From Janthinobacterium rivuli (GTDB lineage: Bacteria > Pseudomonadota > Gammaproteobacteria > Burkholderiales > Burkholderiaceae_D): a stretch of 64,000 nucleotides of DNA. The stretch lies in the NCBI RefSeq assembly GCF_029690045.1, contig NZ_CP121464.1, positions 4,774,001 to 4,838,000 of the forward strand, in the 5' to 3' direction. A program made the translations under genes and the position numbers. How positions within the stretch are numbered: the stretch's first letter is position 1; every line of letters starts with the position of its first letter. The notes under the pieces are model-generated. The model had not been told where the DNA came from. It worked only from the letters and a program-made list of their open reading frames with translations, and ran no database searches. Shown piece by piece: positions 16,942 to 27,166 of the stretch.

Positions 16942-17663
16942 TGCCGGCACCGAAGCCCCCGAGCACCTGGCTGCGACTGCCGCTGCGCTTCGACGTGGCG
17001 CGCATGCAGCGCGAGAGCGACCAGTTCGCCGCCGGCGAGTGGATCAATCATTTCAATACGGGCGCCTATGAAAACGGCTGGAGCTGCGTGCCGCTGCGCT
17101 CGCCCGGCGGAGCAGCCGGCGACATCATGCCCGTCGACGGCGCCGCCTATGCCGACACGCCGCAACTGGCGCGCTGCCCCTGCCTGCGCGAAGTGCTGGC
17201 CAGCTTCGCCTGCGAGATCCGCGCCGCGCGCCTGATGGCTTTGGCACCGGGCGCCGTCATCCGCGCGCACCGCGACGCCGGCACGTCACTGGCCGATGGC
17301 CTGGTCCGCATCCACATCCCCGTCCACACTACGCCGCAGGTCGTGTTCAGCATCGACGGCGAGAACGTCCACTTTGCGGCCGGCCACGCCTGGTACATGG
17401 ACGCCAGTTGCCTGCACGCGGTGCACAACCAGGGCGCGGCGCCGCGCATCCACCTCGTGCTCGACTGCGTCACCAATGCCTGGCTCGAAGCGCTGTTCGC
17501 CTCGGCCGGCTTCGTGCCGAAAGCGGCCCCGAAATATGGCGACCCCAGCATCAACGATGGCAATGTGCGGGCCGTCATCGCCCAGCTGCGACTGTCGCCC
17601 TCGCCTGCCAGCCTGGCGCTGGCCGGCGAATTGGCCGCCTTGGCCGACGGGAGCGCGCCATGA
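16926..17663 (+). CDS. aspartyl/asparaginyl beta-hydroxylase family dioxygenase
   Basis: A 245-residue member of the AspH-type Fe(II)/2-oxoglutarate dioxygenases. The metal site is visible as IRAHRDAG (His-x-Asp) and a distal His in CLHAVHNQG. RIHLVLD carries the arginine that binds 2-oxoglutarate. Family members hydroxylate Asp/Asn in proteins, free amino acids or peptide natural products. I chose ATG at 16926, with AGGAG upstream inside the GNAT gene; a GTG at 16941 is the alternative. The stop overlaps the sulfotransferase ATG by 4 bases. Confidence 0.82.
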   Translation: MERAIVPAPKPPSTWLRLPLRFDVARMQRESDQFAAGEWINHFNTGAYENGWSCVPLRSPGGAAGDIMPVDGAAYADTPQLARCPCLREVLASFACEIRAARLMALAPGAVIRAHRDAGTSLADGLVRIHIPVHTTPQVVFSIDGENVHFAAGHAWYMDASCLHAVHNQGAAPRIHLVLDCVTNAWLEALFASAGFVPKAAPKYGDPSINDGNVRAVIAQLRLSPSPASLALAGELAALADGSAP

Positions 17664-18667
17664 GCGCCGCGCCGGGCCTGGCGCAGCAGGAACGCTTGCT
17701 GGCCAAGGGGAAGTCGGTGGCATGGCACGAAGGCATGGACTTGCGCGGCTGGTATCCGCTGTACGTGGAGCGCGGCGAAACATTGGCGGACGCTGCCATA
17801 TGCTGGCGCGACTTGGGGAAAACGGCTTTCAGCGACGCCTTCTTTGTCGATACCCTGGCGCGCCAGCCGCATGAGGAGCGCCGCGTCTGCCGCACGCCGC
17901 TGGCGGCGCTGGCCACGCTGGGCGATGGCCTGGCGCCCGACGCCTTCATCTTCCACGTCTCGCGCTGCGGCTCAACCCTGCTGAGCCAGCTGCTGGCGTC
18001 CCTGCCGCAATGCATCGTCATGTCCGAACCGCCCGTGATCGATTCGCTGCTGCGCCTGCATCACGATGGCCTGGCGGGCAGCGACAACATCGCCCTGCTG
18101 CGCCAGGCCATCCTGGCATTGGGACATCGCCGCTCCGGCACAGAGACGCATTTCATCATCAAGTTCGACTGCTGGCACATCCACAGCCTGGACTTGCTGC
18201 GGCAAGCGTTTCCCGGCACGCCCTGCCTGTTCGTCTACCGCGAACCGCTGGCCGTGCTGGCCTCGCACCAGCGCCAGCGCGGACCGCAAATGGTGCCCGG
18301 CATGCTGCACCCGGCGCAGCTGCCGCTGCCCGCGCACCAGCTGGAACCCGGCGAACTCGATGGCTATACGGGCCTCGTGCTGGCCAGCCTGTTCGACGCC
18401 GCCCTGCCCCATGCGGCCGCCGGCCAGCTGCAGTTAATTCACTACAAACAATTGCCCGACATCCTCTTCAGCGATGTATTGGCCCGCTTCGGCATCACCG
18501 CCACGCTGGCACAGCTGCAAGCGATGCGCGCGCGCGGCGGCGTGCATGCGAAATACGGCACGGCTTACCACGGCGATCCGCCAGTGACCGCGGCAAGCGG
18601 CCTGGCCGCCATCGCCGCGCAAGTGCAAACGAGTTATCTGGCGCTGGAAGCATTGCGCACAGGGTAA
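17660..18667 (+). CDS. sulfotransferase family protein
   Basis: A 335-residue protein with a P-loop-like PAPS-binding motif FHVSRCGSTLLSQLLAS near residue 97 and a second conserved block FIIKFDCWHIH...PCLFVYREPLAVLASHQRQ. The latter matches the 3'-phosphate-binding region of sulfotransferases. It would move sulfate from PAPS to a hydroxyl or amino group. It is the last gene of the GNAT-hydroxylase-sulfotransferase operon (ATGA overlap). An attractive but unproven idea is that the hydroxyl made by the hydroxylase is the sulfation site. Confidence 0.8.
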   Translation: MSAAPGLAQQERLLAKGKSVAWHEGMDLRGWYPLYVERGETLADAAICWRDLGKTAFSDAFFVDTLARQPHEERRVCRTPLAALATLGDGLAPDAFIFHVSRCGSTLLSQLLASLPQCIVMSEPPVIDSLLRLHHDGLAGSDNIALLRQAILALGHRRSGTETHFIIKFDCWHIHSLDLLRQAFPGTPCLFVYREPLAVLASHQRQRGPQMVPGMLHPAQLPLPAHQLEPGELDGYTGLVLASLFDAALPHAAAGQLQLIHYKQLPDILFSDVLARFGITATLAQLQAMRARGGVHAKYGTAYHGDPPVTAASGLAAIAAQVQTSYLALEALRTG

Positions 18668-18670
18668 TAC

Positions 18671-18991
18671 TCACAGCGCAGCGGCATTGTCCTCGCGCCA
18701 CTTGCGCACCATCTCGCTGCTGATTTCGCGTTCATAGCAGATGGGAGCGTAACCGCCCTTCCGGCTCCATGCGCTGCGTCCTCCGCAGGCGCTGCCATTT
18801 TTGGCCGCATTGTAGGGACAGGGGCAGCGGCCCGGATAGGCCGCAATCGACTCGGCGATGATCTGCTGTTTGACCTTCGCTTCGGCTGGCGCCTGGCGTC
18901 CCTGGCCGCCGGCAAGGGGCGCATAGGCCGTGCCGGCGGTCAGCATCAGCACCAGGGCGCAGAGATTCTTCATAGGAAAGGTTGTTTTCAT
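18671..18991 (-). CDS. small secreted cysteine-rich protein
   Basis: A 106-residue protein with a signal peptide (MKNLCALVLMLTAGTAYA). The mature part holds CPCPYNAAKNGSACGGRSAWSR and then ICYER, a pattern I have seen in small uncharacterised proteobacterial proteins. The clustered cysteines suggest disulfides or metal binding. Function unknown. The start could be ATG 18991 or 18973; neither has a strong ribosome site. It converges with the sulfotransferase gene, with stop codons 3 bases apart. Confidence 0.7.
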   Translation of the reverse strand: MKTTFPMKNLCALVLMLTAGTAYAPLAGGQGRQAPAEAKVKQQIIAESIAAYPGRCPCPYNAAKNGSACGGRSAWSRKGGYAPICYEREISSEMVRKWREDNAAAL

Positions 18992-19081
18992 CGAGAGGCA
19001 GTAAACAGACTCTGCAAGTATGGCAGATGCTTTTCGGCAAATCTGCGTGAAATGTCACGCACGCCATGGCCGCAACGCAAA

Positions 19082-19107
19082 AAGCCCAACCGTGAAGGCT
19101 GGGCTTT
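19082..19107 (-). terminator. terminator of tRNA-Asn copy 2
   Basis: AAGCCCAACC pairs with GGCTGGGCTT (one mismatch), followed on the minus strand by a T run at 19079-19083. Nearly the same hairpin follows copy 3. Confidence 0.75.
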
Positions 19108-19125
19108 TCGATACTGCTGATGTTC

Positions 19126-19201
19126 TGGCTCCCCGACCTGGACTCGAACCAGGGACCTGCGGATTAACAGTCCGTCGCTCTACCAACTGAGCTATCAGGG
19201 A
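19126..19201 (-). tRNA. tRNA-Asn (GTT), copy 2 of 4
   Basis: A 76-base cloverleaf identical to copy 1, with anticodon GTT and encoded CCA. Flanked by its own promoter and terminator. Confidence 0.97.
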
Positions 19202-19212
19202 AAAGAGGCCGC

Positions 19213-19241
19213 ATTCTATAGGGCAAATTTTCAGTTGTCCA
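19213..19241 (-). promoter_or_regulatory. promoter of tRNA-Asn copy 2
   Basis: TGGACA (19236-19241) and TAGAAT (19213-19218) on the minus strand are separated by 17 bases, with 11 bases from the -10 box to the tRNA. Confidence 0.75.
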
Positions 19242-19274
19242 GATTTACGCCAAAAAATTTATGCGCGGCGCCGC

Positions 19275-19601
19275 TCAGCCCGGACTTTCCCTGGGCTGAT
19301 AGTCAAATACCAGCACCCGCCCCAGCCATGGCTTGAGCAGATCGACAAAGGCCAGGTGGGCCGGATGGGCCAGGTACACGTCGCGCGCGCTGGCGCCATC
19401 GAAGGTCAAGGTAAAGCAATCGGTAAAGCCGTCATCGAGGCCTTCCGGACTGACATTCGGCCCCCATTCGAATTGCAGCACGCCGGGAATGCGGTGTTTA
19501 AGCTGGGAAAACTCATGGACCAGCTCGGCATGCTTGGCCGGTGTGATGTCCTCGAGAAAATCACACAGGACGATATGGCGCAACGGGATAGAACAGGTCA
19601 T
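19275..19601 (-). CDS. Dabb family protein (stress-responsive alpha/beta barrel)
   Basis: A 108-residue protein matching the dimeric alpha/beta barrel (Dabb) fold: an N-terminal strand RHIVLCDF, GVLQFEWGPNVSPEG, FTDCFTLTFDG and a C-terminal YLAHPAHLAFVD block. Members act in stress responses or as small enzymes; no specific role can be assigned. I chose ATG at 19601 because AGGAGAG lies just upstream; an upstream in-frame ATG at 19628 lacks one. Confidence 0.82.
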   Translation of the reverse strand: MTCSIPLRHIVLCDFLEDITPAKHAELVHEFSQLKHRIPGVLQFEWGPNVSPEGLDDGFTDCFTLTFDGASARDVYLAHPAHLAFVDLLKPWLGRVLVFDYQPRESPG

Positions 19602-19762
19602 GGTGGCAGCTCTCCTATGGGGTTGCATTCAGGATAGCGCAAAACGAAAAAGCACACAGGCAGCGGCCAGCCACGCCGCACATATTTTCTATATGCAACA
19701 TGTTATTCGGATAATATCGTCCATGGACACCCCCTACCTCAGGCAACCATCCATCTCAAACC

Positions 19763-20716
19763 ATGACAAAGTTACTGGCAGTGCTATTCATCACCTTGAT
19801 GCCATTTTCCGCATGCAAAGCGCAAGCGCTTGCCATCGACACGCTGCTGACACCGGACATCGGTGGCATCAAGCAGTTTGTGGAAATCAAAACAGATGAC
19901 TCAAAAAAACCTGTTCTGCTCTTCTTATCGGGCGGGCCGGGAAGTTCGATGATGAAGAATGCGGATGCCTTTACCGCCATCCTGAAAAACAGATTTACGC
20001 TGGTGCAATGGGATCAGCGCGATGCGGGAAAAACCCTGAAACTGAATCCGTCGCCTAGCCAGCCTTCCGTCGCGCAGATGGAACAGGACACCTACCAGGT
20101 CATCACGTTTCTGCAAAAAGAGCTCAAGCAGGAAAAAATATACTTGCTGGGCAGTTCCTGGGGCAATGTGCTCGGCTTTCATATCGTCAAACAGCATCCG
20201 GAACTGCTGCATGCGTATTTCGCCGTCAATCCCGTCATCAGCCAGCTGGCCAGCGAAAAGGAATTACTGAAAACCTTGAAAGTGCATTTCAAGGACAATG
20301 CCGTCGCCAGCCAGGAACTGGGAAGCATCACTTTCCCGTTTACCAGTGACGAAAGCATGTTTTATCTAAGGAAATGGCTTTTTTACAAGGATGGCAAGGA
20401 ATTTGCGACGAGTGAGGGCTTCAAGACGGGTTTTCTTCAATGGTCGAAAACCTGGTCGCCAGTCTGGAACGAAGTCATGAACATTGATCTGCCCAAGACC
20501 TTGCAAAGCGTTGACTGCCCCGTGTATTTCTTCGTCGGCAAGAACGACATCCAGACCTCCACTCGCATCACGCAAGACTATTTTGAGCAGTTGCAGGCGC
20601 CAAGGAAGGGGCTGTTTTTATTTGAACAGTCGGGACATCAGATACACCAGGATGAACCGGAAAAATTCCAGCGATCGATCATCGGGACCCTGCCCGCGCC
20701 AATCGCGTCGCGCTGA
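19763..20716 (+). CDS. secreted alpha/beta hydrolase, proline iminopeptidase-like (S33)
   Basis: A 317-residue protein with an N-terminal signal or lipoprotein signal (LLAVLFITLMPFSACKA). The oxyanion GGPG motif (LFLSGGPGSS), the WDQRDAGKT block, the nucleophile elbow GSSWGN, an acid in VGKNDIQ and the base in SGHQIH are all in S33-family order. Such enzymes remove N-terminal proline or cleave small esters and amides. Codon use is clearly more AT-rich than the neighbours (many AAA, ATA, TTT codons), suggesting recent acquisition. It lies between tRNA-Asn copies 2 and 3. Confidence 0.82.
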   Translation: MTKLLAVLFITLMPFSACKAQALAIDTLLTPDIGGIKQFVEIKTDDSKKPVLLFLSGGPGSSMMKNADAFTAILKNRFTLVQWDQRDAGKTLKLNPSPSQPSVAQMEQDTYQVITFLQKELKQEKIYLLGSSWGNVLGFHIVKQHPELLHAYFAVNPVISQLASEKELLKTLKVHFKDNAVASQELGSITFPFTSDESMFYLRKWLFYKDGKEFATSEGFKTGFLQWSKTWSPVWNEVMNIDLPKTLQSVDCPVYFFVGKNDIQTSTRITQDYFEQLQAPRKGLFLFEQSGHQIHQDEPEKFQRSIIGTLPAPIASR

Positions 20717-20721
20717 AATGC

Positions 20722-20753
20722 AAAAAGCCCAACCGGTAAAGGCTGGGCTTTTT
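20722..20753. terminator. bidirectional terminator shared by the hydrolase gene and tRNA-Asn copy 3
   Basis: AAAAAGCCCAACC and GGCTGGGCTTTTT form a long hairpin with A and T tracts on the two sides. It lies between the end of the plus-strand hydrolase gene and the 3' end of the minus-strand tRNA. Confidence 0.8.
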
Positions 20754-20767
20754 GCTACTACATGTTC

Positions 20768-20843
20768 TGGCTCCCCGACCTGGACTCGAACCAGGGACCT
20801 GCGGATTAACAGTCCGTCGCTCTACCAACTGAGCTATCAGGGA
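20768..20843 (-). tRNA. tRNA-Asn (GTT), copy 3 of 4
   Basis: A 76-base cloverleaf identical to the other copies, with anticodon GTT and encoded CCA. Confidence 0.97.
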
Positions 20844-20854
20844 AAAGAGGCCGT

Positions 20855-20883
20855 ATTATATAGGCCAAACCTGACGCTGTCCA
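20855..20883 (-). promoter_or_regulatory. promoter of tRNA-Asn copy 3
   Basis: TGGACA (20878-20883) and TATAAT (20855-20860) on the minus strand are separated by 17 bases, with 11 bases to the tRNA. Confidence 0.8.
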
Positions 20884-20943
20884 GATTTCCATAGGGAAAA
20901 TCTTATCTTGCGGCAAGCTATGCGCCGGCGGCGCAAAAACAAA

Positions 20944-20972
20944 AAAGGCCACGTTTTTCAACGTGACCTTTC
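20944..20972 (-). terminator. terminator of tRNA-Asn copy 4
   Basis: AAAGGCCACGTT pairs with AACGTGACCTTT (one mismatch). On the minus strand it is followed by a T-rich tract. It resembles the hairpin after copy 1. Confidence 0.75.
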
Positions 20973-20978
20973 GAATTC

Positions 20979-21054
20979 TGGCTCCCCGACCTGGACTCGA
21001 ACCAGGGACCTGCGGATTAACAGTCCGTCGCTCTACCAACTGAGCTATCAGGGA
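20979..21054 (-). tRNA. tRNA-Asn (GTT), copy 4 of 4
   Basis: A 76-base cloverleaf identical to the other copies, separated from copy 3 by only 135 bases yet with its own promoter and terminator. Confidence 0.97.
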
Positions 21055-21065
21055 AAAGAGGCAAT

Positions 21066-21094
21066 ATTATATGTCGCTTGTTCCATATTTGCAA
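21066..21094 (-). promoter_or_regulatory. promoter of tRNA-Asn copy 4
   Basis: TTGCAA (21089-21094) and TATAAT (21066-21071) on the minus strand are separated by 17 bases, with 11 bases to the tRNA. The -35 box differs from the other three copies. Confidence 0.7.
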
Positions 21095-21185
21095 GACTGA
21101 TACTGCATCGCCACAAACACGGCCATCGCCGACTTTCTACCGCCATCAGCGCCGCACTTGCATGCAGCGCCGAAGAAGCAAGATA

Positions 21186-22400
21186 TTAAAGTACTTTGGC
21201 GATCGCGTCAATGACGATGTCGATATTGCGCGAATTCAATGCTGCCACGCAGATACGGCCCGTGTCGACGGCGTAAATCGATTGCTCGCGCAAGGACGCA
21301 ACCTGCTCCTTGGTGAGGCCCGAGTACGAGAACATGCCGATTTGCTGGCGCACGAATTCGAAGTCGTGGGCTGGCGCCTTGGCTTTCAGCTTTTCCACGA
21401 AGGCATTGCGCATTTCGCGGATGCGCACGCGCATGCCGGCCAGTTCCTCTTCCCACAGCTGGCGCAGTTCCGGCGTGGCCAGGACGGTGGCGACCACCTT
21501 GCCGCCGTGGACTGGCGGGTTCGAGTAGTTGGTGCGCACGACGCGCTTCAGCTGCGACAGCAATCGGGCCGCCTCATCGGCGCTCGATGCGACGACGCTC
21601 AGGGCGCCCACGCGCTCGCCGTACAGCGAGAACGATTTCGAGAACGAGTTCGACACCAGCAGCGGGCCGCCCGCGTCGGCGAAGCGGCGCACCACGGCGC
21701 CGTCTTCGGCGATGCCGTTGGCGAAGCCTTGATACGCCATGTCCAGGAACGGCACCAGGCCGCGCGAAGTGACGACAGCGATGATCTGATCCCATTGGGC
21801 CACGCTCAGGTCGGCGCCAGTCGGGTTGTGGCAGCACGCATGCAGCACGACGATGGAGCCGGCCGGCATGGCGTTCAGGCTGGCCAGCATGCCGTCGAAG
21901 TTCACGCCATGGGTGGCGGCATCATAGTAGGTGTAGTTATTCACGACGAAACCGGCGTTTTCAAACAGCGCGCGGTGGTTTTCCCAGCTTGGGTCGCTGA
22001 TGTAGACTTGCGCGCCCGGCGCGAAGCGCTGCAGGAAGTCGGCACCGATCTTCAGTGCTCCCGTGCCGCCGATGGCTTGCACGGTCACGGCGCGGCGCTC
22101 TTGAATTACGGCGCTGTCGGCGCCAAATACGAGTTCTTGCACAGCCTTGTCGTAGGCGGCGAGGCCTTCGATCGGCAGATAGGTGCGTGGCGCCGCCTGT
22201 TCGATCAGGATGGCTTCCGCCTTGCGTACGCAAGCTAACAGAGGCACTTTACCGTTGTCGTCATAATAGACGCCAACGCCCAGATTGATTTTGGCGGGAT
22301 TCTGGTCCGCGTTAAATGCTTCGGTGATGCCCAGGATCGGGTCGCGTGGGGCCATCTCGATGGCGCTAAACAGACTGGCAGAAACAGTTGGGTTCGTCAT
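21186..22400 (-). CDS. aromatic amino acid / aspartate aminotransferase
   Basis: A 404-residue class I PLP aminotransferase of the AspC/TyrB group. The start SLFSAIEMAPRDPILG and the NLGVGVYYDD motif are typical. The PLP-binding lysine is in SNSFSKSFSLYGERVGAL. HACCHNPTGADLS holds the cofactor-contacting Asn. It moves amino groups between aspartate or aromatic amino acids and 2-oxoglutarate in the cytoplasm. AspC and TyrB types cannot be told apart safely by eye. I chose ATG at 22400. Divergent from uvrB with 112 bases between. Confidence 0.92.
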   Translation of the reverse strand: MTNPTVSASLFSAIEMAPRDPILGITEAFNADQNPAKINLGVGVYYDDNGKVPLLACVRKAEAILIEQAAPRTYLPIEGLAAYDKAVQELVFGADSAVIQERRAVTVQAIGGTGALKIGADFLQRFAPGAQVYISDPSWENHRALFENAGFVVNNYTYYDAATHGVNFDGMLASLNAMPAGSIVVLHACCHNPTGADLSVAQWDQIIAVVTSRGLVPFLDMAYQGFANGIAEDGAVVRRFADAGGPLLVSNSFSKSFSLYGERVGALSVVASSADEAARLLSQLKRVVRTNYSNPPVHGGKVVATVLATPELRQLWEEELAGMRVRIREMRNAFVEKLKAKAPAHDFEFVRQQIGMFSYSGLTKEQVASLREQSIYAVDTGRICVAALNSRNIDIVIDAIAKVL

Positions 22401-22512
22401 GATAAGATTGGATTCGATTGGAAGCAGGTTCACAGCGGAGTTGTAGACAGCGCCCCAAAATACAACGCCAGGGCCGCCAGCAGAGCACTATTCTAACAAA
22501 GGTCTGATTCAC

Positions 22513-24592
<2,080 letters not shown>

Positions 24593-24606
<14 letters not shown>

Positions 24607-24688
24607 GCCCTGCGGGCCGTAATCCGACAACATCGTTGGCGCTGGTGGCGTTGTCGGATTACGCGGCCTTGCCGCTAATCCGACCTAC
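24593..24688. repeat. extragenic palindromic repeat (GTAGGTCGGATTA type)
   Basis: A 96-base imperfect inverted repeat. GTAGGTCGGATTAG at the left is mirrored by CTAATCCGACCTAC at the right, and an inner pair GTAATCCGACAA / TTGTCGGATTAC flanks a short centre. This REP/MITE-like design could fold into a long hairpin and may help end uvrB transcription. It contributes the last four codons and the stop codon of uvrB. Confidence 0.85.
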
Positions 24689-24743
24689 TTGAAAAGCCTT
24701 GACCGCACGAGCGAGTACAGTTTTGCTGCCCATGGGCTTTGCC

Positions 24744-25238
24744 CTACTCCGGCAGCGAATAGTCGATGTCGTAGAAATGCTGGCCATCGACGATGCGGAT
24801 GGCCAGCGTCCCGCTGATGCCCGTCAGCTGCCCCGTGCCGGAATGCGGCACGATGACGATGGACAGCGTCTGCTGGCCGTCGGCCATCGTGCCCGCATGC
24901 TGCGCCACGAAGCTGCCTTGCCGGCCCTGCAGCACGCCCGTGATGGCTTCCATGGCGACATAACCGGCCGCGCCTTTGGTATCCGTCACGGCGCTGAGCA
25001 TCTCCCCTTTGGCCGTGGCGACCAGGTCGCCAGCATATACTTTGTCGAGCAGCACCTTGCCCAGGGTCGTGCGCCCCGAGCGCTGCGGCGCCGCGGCTGG
25101 CGTCATGGTGATGCTGAAACTTCCCGTAGCGTGCACTTGCATGCGATGATCTCCCTCTGCAGATGAGGCGGCGCCGGCCGGCGCCACCGATAGACAACAT
25201 GCGGCCAGCATCAGGCCCGGCAAACTGTATGATTTCAT
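24744..25238 (-). CDS. secreted DUF3224 family protein
   Basis: A 164-residue protein with a signal peptide (MKSYSLPGLMLAACCLSVAPAGA). The mature part fits the DUF3224 beta-barrel family: GSFSITMTP at its start, LLDKVYAGDLVATAKGEML, AGYVAMEAITGVLQGRQGSFVAQHAG and the C-terminal HFYDIDYSLPE. Function is unknown. An AAAGGGAA ribosome site supports the start. Divergent from an AraC regulator that might control it. Confidence 0.85.
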   Translation of the reverse strand: MKSYSLPGLMLAACCLSVAPAGAASSAEGDHRMQVHATGSFSITMTPAAAPQRSGRTTLGKVLLDKVYAGDLVATAKGEMLSAVTDTKGAAGYVAMEAITGVLQGRQGSFVAQHAGTMADGQQTLSIVIVPHSGTGQLTGISGTLAIRIVDGQHFYDIDYSLPE

Positions 25239-25294
25239 GATTCCCTTTCAATCGATGCGAGAGAGCCATCCTAGTGCCGCGCAGGAGACAAATA

Positions 25295-26137
25295 TTGGAT
25301 AAAGCCGACAGCACGATGAATCTGCTCGCCACGCGCGGCCAGGCGCCCAAAGGCATCGTCGACCCGCAGGCGGCGGCACGCCGCATACGGCTGGCGACCT
25401 ATCCGCCGGCTGGCGCGCTGGCGCCGTTCGTCGAGTATTTCTGGGTGGTCGAATGGGACAGGCGGGACTGCGCGCCGCAGACGCAGCGCGTGCTGCCCTA
25501 CCCGAACGCCCACCTGGTGTTCGACCTTGGGCGCACGGCCATCCATGGCGTCGTGCGCGGCGCCTTCGACCGGCCATTGAGCGGAGCGGGCAAGGTGCTG
25601 GGCGTGCGTTTTTCGCCGGGCGGCCTGCGCCCGTTCATCAGCCAGCCCTTGTCGTCATTCACCGATACGACCATCGCCGCCGACGCCCTGCTGGACATGC
25701 CGGCCGCGCAAGCCGAGGCGCTGGTGCTGCTGCAAGCCGACGATACGGCGATGGTGGCACAGGCACAGGCGCTGTTGCTGGCAAGGCTGCCGCAGGTCGA
25801 TGACGCGGCCCTGCTGGCCGCCAGGCTGACGGCCGCCGCGGCGGCCCGCAATGGCCCGGCGAGCGTGGCGCAGCTGTGCGAAAAAATGGGCATCGGCGAA
25901 CGCCGGCTGCAGCGCCTGTTCGCCAACTATGTGGGCGTGCCGCCGAAGTGGGTGATCCAGCGCTACCGCCTGCAGGAAGCGATCTGGCGCCTGGCGCAGC
26001 CCGATGCGCCCGACCTGGCCAGCCTGGCGCAGGAACTGGGCTTTTTTGACCAGGCCCATTTCAGCCGCAGCTTTGCGGAACTGGTGGGCAGCACGCCGCT
26101 CGACTATCGCCGCTCGCAGCGAGAGGCAGCCGCCTAA
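25295..26137 (+). CDS. AraC family transcriptional regulator
   Basis: A 280-residue regulator with an N-terminal sensor-like domain (YPPAGALAPFVEYFWVVEWD) and a C-terminal AraC double helix-turn-helix. In the latter, the first helix pair is around VAQLCEKMGIGERRLQRLFANYVG, and the second holds SLAQELGFFDQAHFSRSFAELVG. I chose TTG at 25295 because AGGAG lies 7 bases before it, while the ATG at 25316 has no ribosome site. The signal sensed is unknown; the divergent DUF3224 gene is the likeliest target. Confidence 0.85.
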   Translation: MDKADSTMNLLATRGQAPKGIVDPQAAARRIRLATYPPAGALAPFVEYFWVVEWDRRDCAPQTQRVLPYPNAHLVFDLGRTAIHGVVRGAFDRPLSGAGKVLGVRFSPGGLRPFISQPLSSFTDTTIAADALLDMPAAQAEALVLLQADDTAMVAQAQALLLARLPQVDDAALLAARLTAAAAARNGPASVAQLCEKMGIGERRLQRLFANYVGVPPKWVIQRYRLQEAIWRLAQPDAPDLASLAQELGFFDQAHFSRSFAELVGSTPLDYRRSQREAAA

Positions 26138-26145
26138 CTCTGCGC

Positions 26146-27060
26146 TTACCCCCGCCGCCCCTGCTTGCCGATGCTCGCGTTCATCATGTCGAACAGGGTG
26201 CGCGACGCGGGCGGCATCGCGTGCTGATGCCGGCTGATCAGGCCCAGCGTCCGTTTCACGGCGGGATTGACGAGCGGCACGCCGACCACCGTGCCTTGCC
26301 GCTCCGGCAAAATCGACAGCCCCGGCACCGCCGCCACACCCAGGCCCGACTCCACCAGCGCCAATATGCCTGACACGTGGTTGATCTCGCACGAGATCCA
26401 CGGGTGCTTTTCCACGCCGGCCAGCGCCGCATCGAGCACGCTGCGGTTGCCGCTCGACTTGGCCACCGAGATATAGCGTTCGTCGACGGTGTCTTTCCAG
26501 CTCAGCTTCTTGCGCTTGGCCAGCCGGTGATCGTTGCGCATCGCCAGCACGTAGGTCTCGACGTAAATGGGCTGGAAATGGATTTCCGGATTTTCCGCGC
26601 CCGTGAAGCTGATGCCGAAATCCGCCTCGCCTGTCAGCACAAGATTGAGCACGTCCTGCGCACTTTCGTCATGCACGCGCACGCGGATTTTTGGAAACTG
26701 CGCGCTGAAGCGCTTGAGCACGTCCGGCAGAAAATGCCACACGGCCGATGGCACGCAGGCGAACGTCACCGTCCCGGTGCGGTGCGCGGCCAGGTCGGCG
26801 ACACCGAGCACGGCATCCTCGAGGCCGTTGAGCGCATCGCGCACGTTCACCAAAAACACCTGCCCCACATTGGTCAGCTGCACGCGCCGGGTGGTGCGTT
26901 CGAACAGCTTGACGCCCAGCGCATCTTCGAGTTTTTCAATGCGGCGGCTGAGCGCCGGCTGCGACAGGAACAGGTCGGCCGCGGCCTGGCGAAAGCTGTT
27001 GCGCTCGGCCACGGCCACGAAGGCCTGCAAATCATGAAGTTCGTAATTGATGCGCTGCAT
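26146..27060 (-). CDS. LysR family transcriptional regulator
   Basis: A 304-residue LysR protein. The helix-turn-helix (ELHDLQAFVAVAERNSFRQAAADLFLSQPALSRRIEKLE) is at residues 7-45, followed by a periplasmic-binding-like effector domain. It is divergent from the porin / ModA-like protein / MFS genes with 106 bases between, the classic layout for a LysR activator of a catabolic uptake operon. The effector is likely the transported tricarboxylate. The homologous role would be that of TcuR. Confidence 0.9.
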   Translation of the reverse strand: MQRINYELHDLQAFVAVAERNSFRQAAADLFLSQPALSRRIEKLEDALGVKLFERTTRRVQLTNVGQVFLVNVRDALNGLEDAVLGVADLAAHRTGTVTFACVPSAVWHFLPDVLKRFSAQFPKIRVRVHDESAQDVLNLVLTGEADFGISFTGAENPEIHFQPIYVETYVLAMRNDHRLAKRKKLSWKDTVDERYISVAKSSGNRSVLDAALAGVEKHPWISCEINHVSGILALVESGLGVAAVPGLSILPERQGTVVGVPLVNPAVKRTLGLISRHQHAMPPASRTLFDMMNASIGKQGRRG

Positions 27061-27166
27061 GCATGAATCCCCGGAAAAATTGCAATTATCAAATTATGCC
27101 ATTTCAACGATGATGGGGTCTTAATGCTGAGCCTCGCCAAGAAGGCATCACCCCGAGGGAGACACC

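Noticed and set aside
8350..21054. tRNA-Asn copies as attachment sites of an integrated element
   Set aside because: No integrase, phage or plasmid genes lie between the copies; gene content is ordinary and each tRNA is complete with promoter and terminator.
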